DNA from: Zygnema cylindricum
Lineage: Eukaryota; Streptophyta; Zygnematophyceae; Zygnematales; Zygnemataceae
Length of the DNA stretch: 64,000 bases
Assembly: GCA_037447655.1 (NCBI GenBank)
Contig: JBBHKE010000500.1
Location: forward strand, 119,093 to 183,092
Direction of reading: 5' to 3'
The notes below the pieces were generated by a model. That model saw only the letters and a program-made list of their open reading frames with translations. It ran no database searches and was not told the DNA's origin. The number at the start of each line of letters is the position of its first letter. Position 1 is the first letter of the stretch. The position numbers and the translations under genes are program-made. Shown in pieces: positions 12,201 to 23,800 of this stretch.

Positions 12201-14221
12201 CGTTGAATACCTTCTAGTCTCATTGGTTGTGCTACCGCTCCTTCTTCCCATGTTAATCCCGAACTTGCTTTTCTCCGTTCGAGTTCTACAGCATGCTCCA
12301 GGGCTTCCAAACGTTTGGCATCGAATCTTCGCTTTCCCTGACTGCCAACCATCTCGTCCTGGTATGAGTCCTGCTCCCTCTGTCTTTTTTGCTCCCTCTG
12401 ACTTTTCCCTCCAAATATCGGAACATCTTCAGTAGGTGACTTCTGTTGAATCTGATGCTCGACAGCATCCACCATATTTGCGTCGTGCAAGTCCACAGCC
12501 AGAAGGCTGTCCAATCCCTCCAAGTCTACCCAATTATAATCATCGTCTACTTCGGTAATGCTTGAAATCTCCTCAATTTCGGTAGTCATTGTCCTCTCTT
12601 CAGCTTGCTTTTCTATAACAGACTGGCCTTCTTCATTGGCCACCTCACTCCCAATGCTTTGTCTATCTTCTGATTCTGGACGAGTGTATTCTGTGCTTCC
12701 CACATTTGTTCCTCCAACTGGACAGACCTGGACCTCACTTTGTGTCAAGGTCACTGCCTTTTTAAGCGGCTCAATATTCTCCGTATTCTCCATATCCTCA
12801 GGCATAGTGAAAACACGGGAATCTCTTTGTGGCTGCTGAGAAGCGGAAGAAGCCTTTAAATCCTCTTGCTCAGAGTTCACATATGTACAAACAGCCGTTG
12901 AATCTAACATGGAGTTAGAAGGAGAAGAAGGAGCCGGACTAAACTGAGTCCCGTCATTCTGATGGTCATCTGGCTGCAACGAATCACCTGCGTGTCCTTG
13001 CCCATTGTCTTTTTCAGTCAAACCTCCTTCTAAAAAAACTGCTGGAGACCCTGGACAGCTCATATTGGCAGGTGCCTCAAAATTTCTCTGTTCAATATCC
13101 TCATCAGAGAGACATTCCCTCCTATGACTACCCGGATTAGTGCCAGAAAACTCCTGAACAGGAACAGGTTTTATTGGTTCCATCTTCTCTTCCAATGCTG
13201 TCTGTCCCTCCCTGTGGTATACATCTCCCAAGGTAGAGACTAAACCGGATGAACTATTTCTTCTGGTGCCTACATGAACAGAATTGACTATGTCATTGGT
13301 CATACTGGGCCCAATAATGGCAGCAGCCCGGCGTTGAGCTGCCATAGCCGCAAATGCTTCAGCAGCCGCAAACGCTGCTCCTGGACGAAGACCGCCTCGG
13401 TTTGACCTAGTTGACAAACCTTTTGATGCTTGGCTTGTCAGTGAAGCCACCACAGAATTGGTGCTAATTCTACCTACAGAGAAAAAACTGTTTCCACTTT
13501 CTATGCTACTGGCAATACTCCTCGGACTTCCCCATACAGGACTTGAACCACCGCCATTGCCTCCCTGTTTGTTTTCTTCTTCACTACGGCCAACTTCTTG
13601 AACATCCAATTTGCTCGAAGGAGGAAGAGGTGCACTAGATGTACTCGCACCATCTAAGCTTGACAAGGAGGAGTTTCCTTGCCAAAATTGTGACACGATT
13701 CTGGTGTTTTTGAGAAGTCGGCCTGCAGTTGTATTTTCCCAGAAACTACTCTTACCTTTCCCTTTTGCAGCTGCTGTGATGTTAACAACATTTCTAGGCA
13801 TGTCTAGTTCCCCAGTTTCCGGCCTCTCTCTTTGCCCCGTAATCTCCATTTTTTCAGTTAGTCCTGCTTTAGGATCCCAATGCATTGGTAAAACATTGTT
13901 AGAAGAATGGGAACCTGATCCTGTGACTCTTATTGATTCGTCTTCCCCAGATTCAGGGCTTTCAACTGGCAGAAAATGCTTTTGCTTGGGAATATGTGTG
14001 CTTTCGATTTGTTCTACATTCAGAACCATCTCTTCGGAAGCCTCGTTTTCTTCATGTCTTGATTGGCTGTCGATTTGAAGACCGAGAGCCGTTCGTTCCT
14101 CTTCTTCCCAAGCATCATCCAGTATGTCCTCCAAGGAACGCTCCAAGTCCGGCAAATTGTCGTCTTCTTCATCTGTCTCAGCAGCTAGTAATGCATCAAT
14201 ATCAAGATCAAAAGATGTCAT
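261..14221 (-). CDS. VPS8: VPS8 homologue, CORVET subunit (3' end outside window)
   Basis: Tethering-complex subunit that acts at early/late endosomes in transport to the vacuole. Exons (minus order): 14221-11990, 10987-10676, 10329-10081, 9329-8745, 7985-7743, 7142-6488, 6103-6039, 5846-5745, 4481-4339, 3948-3893, 3409-2553, 2153-1942, 1798-1423, 590-261; phases match and give 2139 codons. Residues 1-690 are an acidic, Ser-rich, probably disordered region. From about 700 a WD-type propeller follows (LLLAGYSSGAITLWD in exon 2). The VPS8 central helical region starts in exon 6 (PALLELLSAYIDEAF) and continues through VMQALVEHY-like and HCLSLCHHYGVTDAEAFLLER segments. The ATG at 14221 opens exon 1. 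The C-terminal RING expected in the family is not in the window. Introns 4 and 8 seem to use GC donors. Assignment rests on remembered plant VPS8 similarity; the exon 14 acceptor is the weakest boundary. Confidence 0.93.
3498..3520 (+). repeat. G-run tract with quadruplex pattern in VPS8 intron 10
   Basis: Four runs of 7, 5, 5 and 3 G on the plus strand are separated by single A residues. This fits the G-quadruplex pattern with one-base loops. VPS8 is transcribed from the minus strand, so the G-rich strand is the template strand and the transcript is C-rich. Formation of the structure is inferred. Confidence 0.7.
5097..5563. mobile_element. hAT-type MITE in VPS8 intron 8
   Basis: A 467-bp element is flanked on both sides by the exact 8-bp duplication GTTAACAC (5089-5096 and 5564-5571). 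The inverted ends begin TACTGTTGTGTATCGGCAAG on the left and TAGTGTTGTGTATCGGCAAG (reverse complement) on the right, one mismatch in 20. An 8-bp target duplication and TA-GTG-like ends are hallmarks of the hAT superfamily. The interior has many copies of TATCGG/CCGATA and GATAAC in both orientations. It contains no transposase, so it is non-autonomous. Confidence 0.92.
8521..8745. repeat. Minisatellite at the exon 4/intron 4 border of VPS8
   Basis: About six imperfect units of 30-45 bp carry the core CTTTCATGGAAAAAAGTCCC followed by ACATGCATTCAGG or shortened forms. On the VPS8 sense strand the unit nearest the exon supplies the first intron bases (GCATGTGGGAC). Unit lengths vary, so it is not a regular array of the CRISPR kind. 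Confidence 0.85.
9896..9985. repeat. Direct repeat copy 1, VPS8 intron 3
   Basis: About 90 bp beginning TAACAAGTGACTTCAGACAT resembles 10552-10640 in the same orientation with scattered mismatches. The two copies lie in the introns on either side of VPS8 exon 3 (10081-10329). They look like an old local duplication of intron sequence. Confidence 0.8.
10552..10640. repeat. Direct repeat copy 2, VPS8 intron 2
   Basis: This copy begins TAACAAGTGCACTTCAGACA and continues through a shared GTTAATGCA segment and a CCATCAGT segment also seen at 9896-9985. It ends about 36 bp before exon 2 (at 10676) on the plus-strand map. Confidence 0.8.
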
Positions 14222-15278
14222 GATGGATATATTCGGTCACTTGAACCAAAAAAAAAAATCTTAACGGTTTTCTTTCAACACTGATTTTATGAGTCATAAG
14301 GCCTACCCTTACAAAACCAGTAATTACAGTTTAGCGAATGGGAAACTAAAAGAGGACAAAACAAGGCAGCTAGGTTTAGCTCCGCTGCTTCACATCTATT
14401 TCGAGTTTGGTAACAGAAGGCAGCTCTCGCCTTCAACATATTCATGCCCTCCTTCGCTTAAAAGATGAAGTTACTGAATCTTATGCTCTAATAGAAAAAT
14501 TTAAAAAAACGGCACCTATTCTAAAAACAATGCTTCCTTAAACATGTTTATCGAAAGTCATAACGAAGTTTCTAATAGTTCTTTTTCTCATTTGTATATT
14601 AATTTACATGGGCATCGTCCAGGCTGATGGATCGCTCTTATCATTCGTCATTAATCATTCACCATTCCTGATGCTTTTCAATACGTTTCACATTTTTTCA
14701 CAATTTTAGACCGAGCAAACCTTGTATAATCGTGTTTAAACTTTGCAGCCATTGTACAGGACTGTAATGTACAGTACACCGCCAATCGCTATTAGCGTAG
14801 AAGTTTCTTTAGCGTATACGAATAATTAGCGTGGTTTACGGTAATTGGGAATTTGGAAATTTTCGAAGAAATCGATTACTGTAATTAGGAATTATGGTTT
14901 TTTTTAAATAGTGTGGATAATTCTATTTGAGAATAAAAAAAAAAAAAGCGGGACGGGATTAGCGTACACAACGCTAATAGCGATTGGCGGTGTACTGTAG
15001 TAGGACAGTACTGTACTGTACTGTGTACAGTACGAAACCGTGCAACACCGTACATTTATGGTGTAAACTCCCAAAGCTGTCGACTGTTGGCGTGTTTGTC
15101 TACTTTGTTCGGAAATTTCCCGTGATTCAATTTTAGTCACTTTGGAAACATTCGCACGACGCGCGGATTTCGCACCGAATTTCCACAATTTTGATTCATA
15201 ACATGCAACTTTAGCGTTTGCTTCAGAAATAGTGCACTATAATTCGCTGTTGTGAAGCTTCTTCTTCAATTGGAACGT
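14222..15278. promoter_or_regulatory. Divergent promoter interval, VPS8 / PCD
   Basis: The start codons of VPS8 (minus) and PCD (plus) are 1057 bp apart, so both promoters and 5' UTRs must lie here. I see no clear TATA box placed for either gene. A MITE (14772-14997) and a short run of CTGTA/TACTG repeats just after it (15005-15032) fill the PCD-proximal part. Confidence 0.6.
14772..14997. mobile_element. MITE with TA target and 27-bp perfect inverted ends
   Basis: The left end reads CAGTACACCGCCAATCGCTA and continues TTAGCGT. The right end is its exact reverse complement for 27 bp. Both sides are flanked by TA. A CAGT start, TA target site and small size suggest a non-autonomous Tc1/mariner-pogo type element. 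It sits about 280 bp upstream of the first PCD ATG. Diverged relatives lie at 43390-43613 and 41148-42378. Confidence 0.88.
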
Positions 15279-18200
15279 ATGAGACGATCTTTTCTTTCCA
15301 CCATGGCTACCATTGCTGGAGGAGTATCATTAGTCGGTGAGCTTGCATTTCTGCGTGGAAGAGAGGGTACTCTTAGTAGTTTGAAAGAAACTGTTTTTTC
15401 TGCAAGGAGTATAAGATCGTACGGACGTTGTTTAGTTTCTGGATCCAGGTTTTCTGGTTCTCCACAGTCGTTAGCTTTTTCCGTCGAAAATTGTAAATGG
15501 AAGGATGTTCATGGGAAGTTAAATCACCGGAAAATTTCAAGCAGATTTTTGGCGGCATCATTGAGTACAGGTGAATAGTTACAGAAAGTCACAGCTAATA
15601 ATTTTCTGAAATCCTTCATTAAGAGATTCATTCACGTTTAAATTATGTTCGGCAAATCTCGCTTCCGATTTTCATACGTATGAGGCATTTTCTTTTTTTA
15701 TTTGCAATTTTCGAACCAGGATTCTTTCCCAGCAGTTGTCTACCGCTGTAACCTTAAGATATGAGTATAATTTTACGTGAAGTCCTGCGGTCATGGTTAA
15801 TCTCCTAATGAGTTGTTACCCTGGCGTATAAAAGCTGTTTACTTTGAGTTTCTTAAGAATGGGATATAGATTATAGTGTGTATCTCTCATGGCTCCTTTT
15901 TATATTTTCATATATCAGATCTAATCCATTTTGCATTTGAACTTTGACTACTTTCTTGCGGAAAACCTTCTCTTTCAGCTGTTTGAGAAAATCTTTTCTC
16001 ATCAGTATTTCAGTGTGTATTTTTTTACCGCCTGAAGTCCGACTTGCGAAGAGTTAGAATTATGTCTGGTGTGTTTCATCTTTTAATCACTTCATTACGT
16101 TCCTTTGTTTTTTTTTTATCTTGTTGCTGTACCTTTAGTCATAATTAATAAACAGTAATAAACTAATCACCCAAAATTTGTATGGACATATTGATTTCTG
16201 TTTGTTTGGATAGTTGTTCACCCTCGTACTTACTTGCTCAATCACTCCATGGGCTTTTTTTTTTCTGAAATTGTCAGCATGTAAAATATGCATTTACGTA
16301 CAGCATGCTTTGAGCTCCTAATATTCAAATTATTCGAAAGTGACTCATTTTTTTTTTAAACATCAAAACAGTGTTGTTAGAAGAAATTATTCTTGAAAGT
16401 CTAAAAATAGTTTTGTATTCATGTAATGCAGGCAACCTTGGTGAAGGGGACCTTGCTCAAAAAAAATGTGTCCCTTGTGAGGGCAAAGGAACTCAACCAC
16501 TCCCATCCAGTGAGCTACCACAGTTTCTGGAAAAGGTAAATTGCATGTTTTTTTTGTTAACTCCGTTTAAGAGGACCGTGGTTTTATCGGTTTACCCGGC
16601 TCACAAAATCAACTCGATCTTTGAAACGTTTTATTCTACATGTGATGCATTCTCGGTTTGGCCAGCATCAGATGGCTCGTGCATTGGAAAGCTATCCAAA
16701 CTGAGAAATTCTTTTCACAATTATCAACCTCGAGTATTACGTAATTCTTTGTTCTGACGTTTGCGGATAAGTTGTTGTGAAACAAAGGACTTCGTCTAGG
16801 AAAGTTACATGGACTGCGTGCGTTCACGTAGGCCGTTGCTTTGTGGACATGAAGTGGTATGGACCAAGTTTATCCATACTAATATTCTGTATAAATACCG
16901 AGTGGTTTAGTTTCTTTCTGGCCATATACTGCATTAACTTTTCCACCTTGAAAAAACAGTTTAACATCACAAAGATGATTAAGTACTAGGTATGGGTTGC
17001 AAATTACTGCCCGTAAATTGTAGAGAATAGAAGTTTATTTGCGTTCCACAGCCTTTACTTTACTAGAAGACAATGGACAGTTAACATTAGCTGATGAAGG
17101 CTTTCCCACATATCATGTGCCGTAGGAACAATTGCCCACTGTTGCCTCCTCTCGGCTCTCCTGTTTGCTCTTTTCTATTTCTCCTTGTGCAAGCACCCTT
17201 TTGTTGCAGTCGTGCTTCTTTCCCTTAACACTGGCTCCCAGCAAAAATATTCTCTTTTTAGTGTTAGCTGGAGATCATCGGTGGTGGAATGAATGATCTT
17301 TGGACTTCAAAAATCATGACCACCTCATTGAGTGCTAAATGCCAAAGTTATCCTCCACTTCAAAATAGAATGAACTTTGAATTGTTTCACAGCAGTTCAG
17401 AGATCAAATAGTGAGTTTGCCCTTGTAGTTCTTGAAAAGTACAATGGGTGTGCACTTTTTTTTTCTGTACAAAGTTGCTGAAATCTACCAAAAGGGGCCT
17501 CCTGCCCAAACATAACATTTAGCTACTCACTGACTAAACGGAAATGATGCATTTTCCTGCAGATGGGCATATTGATACAGGCAGGAGCGCTATAATTTTT
17601 GGTGTTGAATTGAAAATAGTTGGAGGGTGACAACGTGATCTCAACAGTTGGCCGAAAACAGTTGGATAGATAGCACATGGTATGCTTTCAAATTTCATCC
17701 GGTGAGAACAGGGCATGTGTTGAAATTGCAGGTTCCTGGCTGGGAATTAGTGGAGGTAGATGGAATTCCACGACTTCGACGAAGCTGGAAAGTACGCAAC
17801 TTTAGCAAGGGCCTTGAATTCTTACAGCGAGTGGCAGGCATTGCCGAGGCAGAAGGTATTACCTTTTCAACTCAATCTATTTATTTCCCCTTTTTTGGAT
17901 TTACTGATTGCTGGATATTCCTTTGCTTCTTTTCTCATCCTGAGCAAGTATTGCCGGTTGATAACATTAGGTTTTGAGCTACGCAGATGCCCAGCCCCAC
18001 AGATGTTTTTATGTTTTCAACTTGCCCAAATGAATAAATTTATGTCATATGTTTTGATGGTGTGTCTCATATGCTGTCCTTGGAGATAGCGTGCAAGTTT
18101 TTGCACACAATCGCCAACGTGGTTCCGACGAAGGTTAACGTTTGTTCCTGGTTTCCTGTATCTGATCTTACTGTATTCAGCCAGAAGGTGCTATCTGCTC

Positions 18201-18872
18201 TCAATGGTTTCTTACGCAGATGATTGAGTATTGGTGGGACACAGGTCATCACCCTGACCTTCACTTGGTTGGCTGGAACAATGTCAACATCGAAATTTGG
18301 ACCCACTCGATCAGTAAGTGAAACTTGAAGCATCTTATTTCGATCTCTTTGTCATGCCCATCAGGAGACAAAGGACTGGCCTTTAGTTTGACGCTCTTGT
18401 TACGAGTCGTTGGAGTTGCATAAAAATTGTTTCTTACAATAATTCTTTGGTTATTCAAAAAACCTGAATAGGAAGCTTCCAGCCCCCTTGTCCTTTGCTT
18501 TCTGGCCTTAAAACGGAGGTGACTAATAGTAGAGAAGATCACACTGCATTAATGGCACCTTCACACTTCAAATTTGGCATGAACTTGGGATATTGTCAAT
18601 CAGTAACATGTAACAAACTTGACTTCAACCCCAGTTAAAGGGATTCCAACACGTCTTTCTTTGCTGAACATGTTTTGTTTGATTTCAGTCGTGAGTTGTA
18701 TTTTACTGGTTGGTTTCAACTCAATCTGAATGGTCTGAGTCGTATCTCTTTGTGTGTAGGTGGGTTGCATGAGAACGACTTCATTCTCGCTGCAAAAATT
18801 AGTGACCTTGACATAAGTGATCTCTTGAGGAAGAAGAAGGAACAAGTATCACCTCCTGCAACAGGTGTTTGA
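15279..18872 (+). CDS. Pterin-4a-carbinolamine dehydratase, organelle-targeted
   Basis: Dehydrates 4a-hydroxytetrahydropterin to quinonoid dihydropterin. Exons 15279-15570, 16432-16535, 17732-17855, 18245-18313 and 18760-18872 join in phase to 233 aa. The core runs from PGWELVEVDG (about residue 134) to the end. The catalytic signature is present: EGHHPDLH with His175-His176, and IWTH with His194, followed by GLHENDFILAAKISDL. The segment KKCVPCEGKG (108-117) resembles the plant mitochondrial-type homologue. Residues 1-95 are rich in Ser and Arg with few acids, fitting a transit peptide to mitochondrion or plastid. The first ATG (15279) has a poor context. A second in-frame ATG at 15303 has the strong context CCACCATGG and would give 225 aa. 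Confidence 0.94.
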
Positions 18873-20862
18873 GTACAGATGAGAATTCCTTTTCTGTATA
18901 TCTTTGGTCTTGTCTAGTTTTTCTGAATCTGTAAGTCTTGGCTGGACATAGTTTGAGTTGTATAGTGATTTTTGTTGACCTGGTTTCCAAGCTAGAATTT
19001 TGTACTTTACAGTCAACTTTAAAAACGGTGGTGTTTGTAGAACCAATTTTTCGGCATAGTGCATACTAATCATGCTTTGTAACGTTTATATCTCATGTCC
19101 ATATTGTACTAAACAAACTTGTGAATTGAATTTGACCCTCTTAATGGTGTCAACTATTGCCGGTTCTAGATTGAGGGTGTCAGTATGGTTGTTTTGGGTG
19201 CAATGCTTATTTTTTCACTTTCAGCTGACCTTCTTGTTGGAAGGCTGTTTTTTGGACACCTATATTCCTTGTTGTTATGTAGTTTGTTGAATAAGGTTGT
19301 AAAATGGAAACTCCAAATTGCTTTACCCAATTTTGTGTTTCATTAATGAATTGATTTTTTCAAGTTAATAGTGAAAACTCATTTCTTGAGGACGGTATGT
19401 CACGCTGTGTTTTAGTAATGAATGAAATTCCCACAGGACATATTCGAATCAGATGCTTCCAAAAAAAATCAAAATCTTGTCAATGTCAAAAAATATTTTT
19501 GTCGTTGTTATTAAATCCCTAACTACTTCATATCAGTACCCTCAGCAAAAATCTTGTGTGTAAAATGCTATCAAGTCACGTTATTGCTGCATCACCATAC
19601 ACCAGCACACAACCTTCCAAACTTTCTCCATTCTGACCTTCTCCTGATTCTGTTCTCGTCTCCCACCCTACATACCTCCCTTTTCTTCTCCCCTCTCTCC
19701 TCTTCTCCCTCCCCTCCCCTCGCCTCCCCCTCCCAATCTACCCAGCTCTTCTCCTCCTCCCTCTCTTTCCCGTTCTTCTCCTCCTTCCCCTCCCCTCTCC
19801 CTCCTTTCCCCCTCCGCCTCTCCCGTTCTCCCCTTCCCCCTCTCCCTTCCTCCCCCTCTCCCTTTACCTCCCTCTCTCCCGCATTCTCTCCTGCTCCTTC
19901 CCTCTCCTTCTTCCTCCTCTATACCTCTCCCTCCCTTTCCCCCACCCCCATCCCTCGCCTTTTGAACCCGCATGCACCCATAAAACAGACTTTCTTTTCT
20001 CACACTTTTGTCACCCTTCTCACTTTCTCTCTCCCCATAACCTCTCTATCTCTCACTCCTCATTACTCCCATTTTCACTTTTCTCCCTCTTTCTCCTTTT
20101 CTATGTGCCCTTTTGCTTCCCTGCTCTTCTTTCTTTAGACCTTTTTTATCATTTCCCTTCCTCTCATTTTTTCTTAGTTTGTGCAATTCTTTTTTTTCCC
20201 CTCTAGCTTTCCCCTCCCGTCTTATTTTTTCCTGGGAGGACAGAATTGTGGCGCATTCGATTATTGCGAAGAAAAAGAGATGATCTCAGTGAGACTTTCA
20301 TTTTTTTCGCAATCAAGACAAGTCAAGATAGGTCAATAGCAGGTCGTTGCAAAAAGAAAGAGCATTTTTGAGAATAAAAATTAAGCCACCGTTTTAATTT
20401 CCATATAGAGACCACAATTTAGAACAGGTGGATTCTTGTTGTCTGTTTGGTAGGATTGTGGAGAGTGTCCACCATCTCATATACACATAAAACATGTTCG
20501 AATGCGACAAAATTGTAGTCCAGAATTGATCACGGCATAAAATCGGAATATGACAGTCATGTGCGTAAATCATTGGACGTATACAGGACAACACTCTCAC
20601 TATCATTCGCGCACCATAAAAATAGCTCGGTCATATGGCTTCTACGATTAGCTGACAAGCTCTATACACAGTTGTCGCCGTCACTTTTTTTGGACAAGTA
20701 GCTTTCCCTTAAACCCTACAACCTCCAAATGCATTTGCAGAGCTTGAAGGGTGGAAAGAACCTAGCGGTAAAATTGCGGCTGCCTCTACATGAATCGAAC
20801 AACTAAAAAGCCCTTCCCACAGCCAAGATCTTCCTCTAAAACTTATGCTCTTCTTCTAAATC
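18873..20862. other. Convergent intergenic region, PCD / NRDE2
   Basis: This interval lies between the PCD stop and the NRDE2 stop and should hold both 3' UTRs. No further gene was recognised. Its main feature is the long pyrimidine tract at 19655-20225. Confidence 0.6.
19655..20225 (+). repeat. Long polypyrimidine (CT) tract
   Basis: About 570 bp of almost uninterrupted C and T on the plus strand, densest from 19655 to 19950, with imperfect CCTCTC and CTCCC repeats. The open frames on both strands here are products of this composition. Mirror-like homopyrimidine tracts can form triplex DNA; that is inference. Confidence 0.9.
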
Positions 20863-23800
20863 TTACGACTGGACTCCGTCATCCTCAGCATCTTGAAGAA
20901 GAATTTCAAACACATCTGTACGGAGGTGTAAATTTTTCTCCCTCATGATGTCAGCAAGATCTGACTGTTCCTTTGCAGTCAAAACAGTATTCAGTTTGGT
21001 GAAGGCGTCCATCCAGAGACTCTTGGCCCTGTCCAACAAAATTCAACCACATAGAAGCAGTTACTACATAAACAGTCGGAAATTTACAGCACTCTCGTTT
21101 GATTTAGTTTATCTTCAGTTGACCCACAGAAATCACTAAAATGAACACTTCGTAAAATCCTCCTAAACCTTGGAACTCGAAACCGTAAACCCTAAAACAC
21201 AGTAGATTTAGGTTTCAGCTGTCTCACCATGGACAGGTGTGGATCGCTCGAAAAAAAATACGCCTCGCGGCATCCAAATTCTTTTCCACACTTAGCTCAT
21301 ATGCGATGTAAGCTCTCCATATAACCACTGACTGCCAACTGGCAGACCTTTGTACACTATGCTCCATTAGGCTCCGAATTCTGGACCCTGAACCCTGGCG
21401 GCCAACTTCTGTGGCGACGGAAAACAGCCACAATGTCGTGGAAGGATGCCTGCCACCCATTTTTAAAGGTTTAAACCGCTTATAAGTCTAGATGTATTGT
21501 ATTAATCTAGGTACATGCAAAGGCACCTACATAGGAGGAGAAAGGGAAGATGGAGGCAGGGAGGGAGAGAGGAGCAGAAGGAGGGCGAGAGGGAAGGAAA
21601 GGACAACTTTGTGAATTGTTTAGAGCAGTTCACCGAGTGTTAAGAAACGTAATGTCTCCAGAAAGTGATGCCCAGTAATGAAGTACTTTTGGTCGAAGGG
21701 GAGAGAGGGGGAAACAAGGATCTTGTTCACCGCCTATAACTGCTTGTGAATTTACAAACTTCAAATGCAGTCTTTGTGCAGTCTGGGAGTCTATGTCGGG
21801 AAAAACAAATCATAGAGCATGGACTGAACACAAACTGCTTTATTTTTCAGTTTATTTTTAAACCTGCCACCATTTTGTCTGAATACAAATGTAAATTCAT
21901 GAGAAGTAAATATCAGGACTCACCGGAGAGCCATTCCATCAAAAAATCTTCGAAGTCGATTTGTGAAAGCTGTCCTTGACTCCAAACGCACATATGACTC
22001 AAGCAACTTTGAGTTATTAGGATAGTCGCCCAAAGCTCTAAGGAGGACATGTCGAATACGAGAAGGTTTAACAGGAGGATTTGAATTCTCCAACATATCC
22101 ACATATCGAAGGACAAGGAGTTCATAATGTAAATTACGTCGTCTCTTGTCTGTCAGGCGGTAAAAGAGGGAGTATAAATAAAGAAATGTTAGTGTTCATG
22201 AAATCGTGAAATTTAAAAACACTTATGCACTACAAACCTCGAAAAAACATAAGCTAGCTTGAAGGGCCTTAAAAGGGCCACCATGCCATGGATTAGCAGA
22301 TTTGTTTATTCTGTCAAAGGAAATAATCTAGTTTGGATTTGATCAGGCATGGTGTCACATAATTTGGGAAAACAACTTTTTTTAGTAGCCATGACTTAAC
22401 TAAGGTTTTTGATTTTGGTGACCAACCAAATGTAGGCCGTGCATTCTTCCATTGGAGTCAAAATCCCTTTACTTCACTGTGAAAATGAATAGTCACATAT
22501 GCACATAATTCGTTGTAGGTTCAACATAAATTTTTACCTTGTGTTTACATAAAATGTTCAGATTTGGAATTTCAACTCCAACGGACAGGCATCGAAAAAC
22601 ACTCACAGTGAACAATAACTGCTAGAGAAAACAAACGTAAAAGTTCCTACGCAAGTCAGTCTATTTTAGGGCTTCTTTTAACTAAGAAAACTGGTAAGCT
22701 CAACGAAAAAATCTCTCTCTTGCGAAAACGGGAAAGCCAATAAATGCTGATAATCGAGTCGCTTACCGGGTAAACTCATAGCAAAAGCATCCTCGAATAT
22801 CTCGGCTGCGGAATCCACGCCAGCTGTCAGTCTCTCAAAGAGCGCTGCTGCAGCAATAATGGCTGCACCCGAAGATTCAAGTTCCCCTCGCAGAGTCGAC
22901 TGTCTTGTGGCCACCAACATCTCTTTGAAACCCTTTCTGGCCTTCAAAATTTTTGTGCTTGCAACAGTTCCCATATATCCAGAAGGTAGAGGTTGAAAAG
23001 TTCCACCCTCACCAAAGGTAGAAAGAATGTATAGGGCACGGATATGGGCAGGAGATTCCGGACTATTAACCGCTGCCCAAAATCGATCAGAGGTCGATGA
23101 GTTTTTTTCTGTCGGAGTTATGTGAGATAACTCCAATTCGGCGTATGTGAGAAAAAGATCGACACCATCTTGGGCAGCATCCTGACGAGCAACCATTCTG
23201 CGAAGAACATGAGACTCTACAACTACGGAATTCTTTTTTCTGTTAAGAGTTAAAAGCGATTGAATGTTTTTCCATCCACATTGATTCTACCATTAAGAAC
23301 GGTGCGGTCAAGAAATAGGGGATAACATTCACATAGATAGGAAAAGACCATGAGAATGTGCATTCAAACCAAACAAAATAGTGCTCAGCATAAGTATAAT
23401 TGAGGTGACAGACTAGATTCTCTAATAGACTTAGATATAAATACCATCCTGATAAGAAAAGGAGAGTGTCGTTTTATTTTATACCATTGGGATTGACATT
23501 GACTAAATAGAGGCTAAAACTGCAGGGGCAACAACAAATTTTCCATTTACAGTGTAATCATAATAGAAAATATAAGTACATATATAATATATATATATAA
23601 ACATAAACATCTATACATCTATACACAAGTATACATAACAAGATAAAAAAATATACCAATGCATATACGCAAAAAAATTGGTCGATGACTCACATTATTT
23701 ACAGCAGCAAGGGCAGCAAGAGAGGCCAAAGCAGTATCAAAAACTTTCCGGGCGGACGAAATGTTTCCTACAGCTGCTTCCAGACATGCATAGATTCCCC

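Noticed and set aside
19554-20138. 194-codon frame rich in Ser, Pro, Leu and Phe
   Set aside because: It lies in the pyrimidine tract, and the opposite strand has an equally long Gly/Glu/Arg frame. Both are composition effects with no domain.
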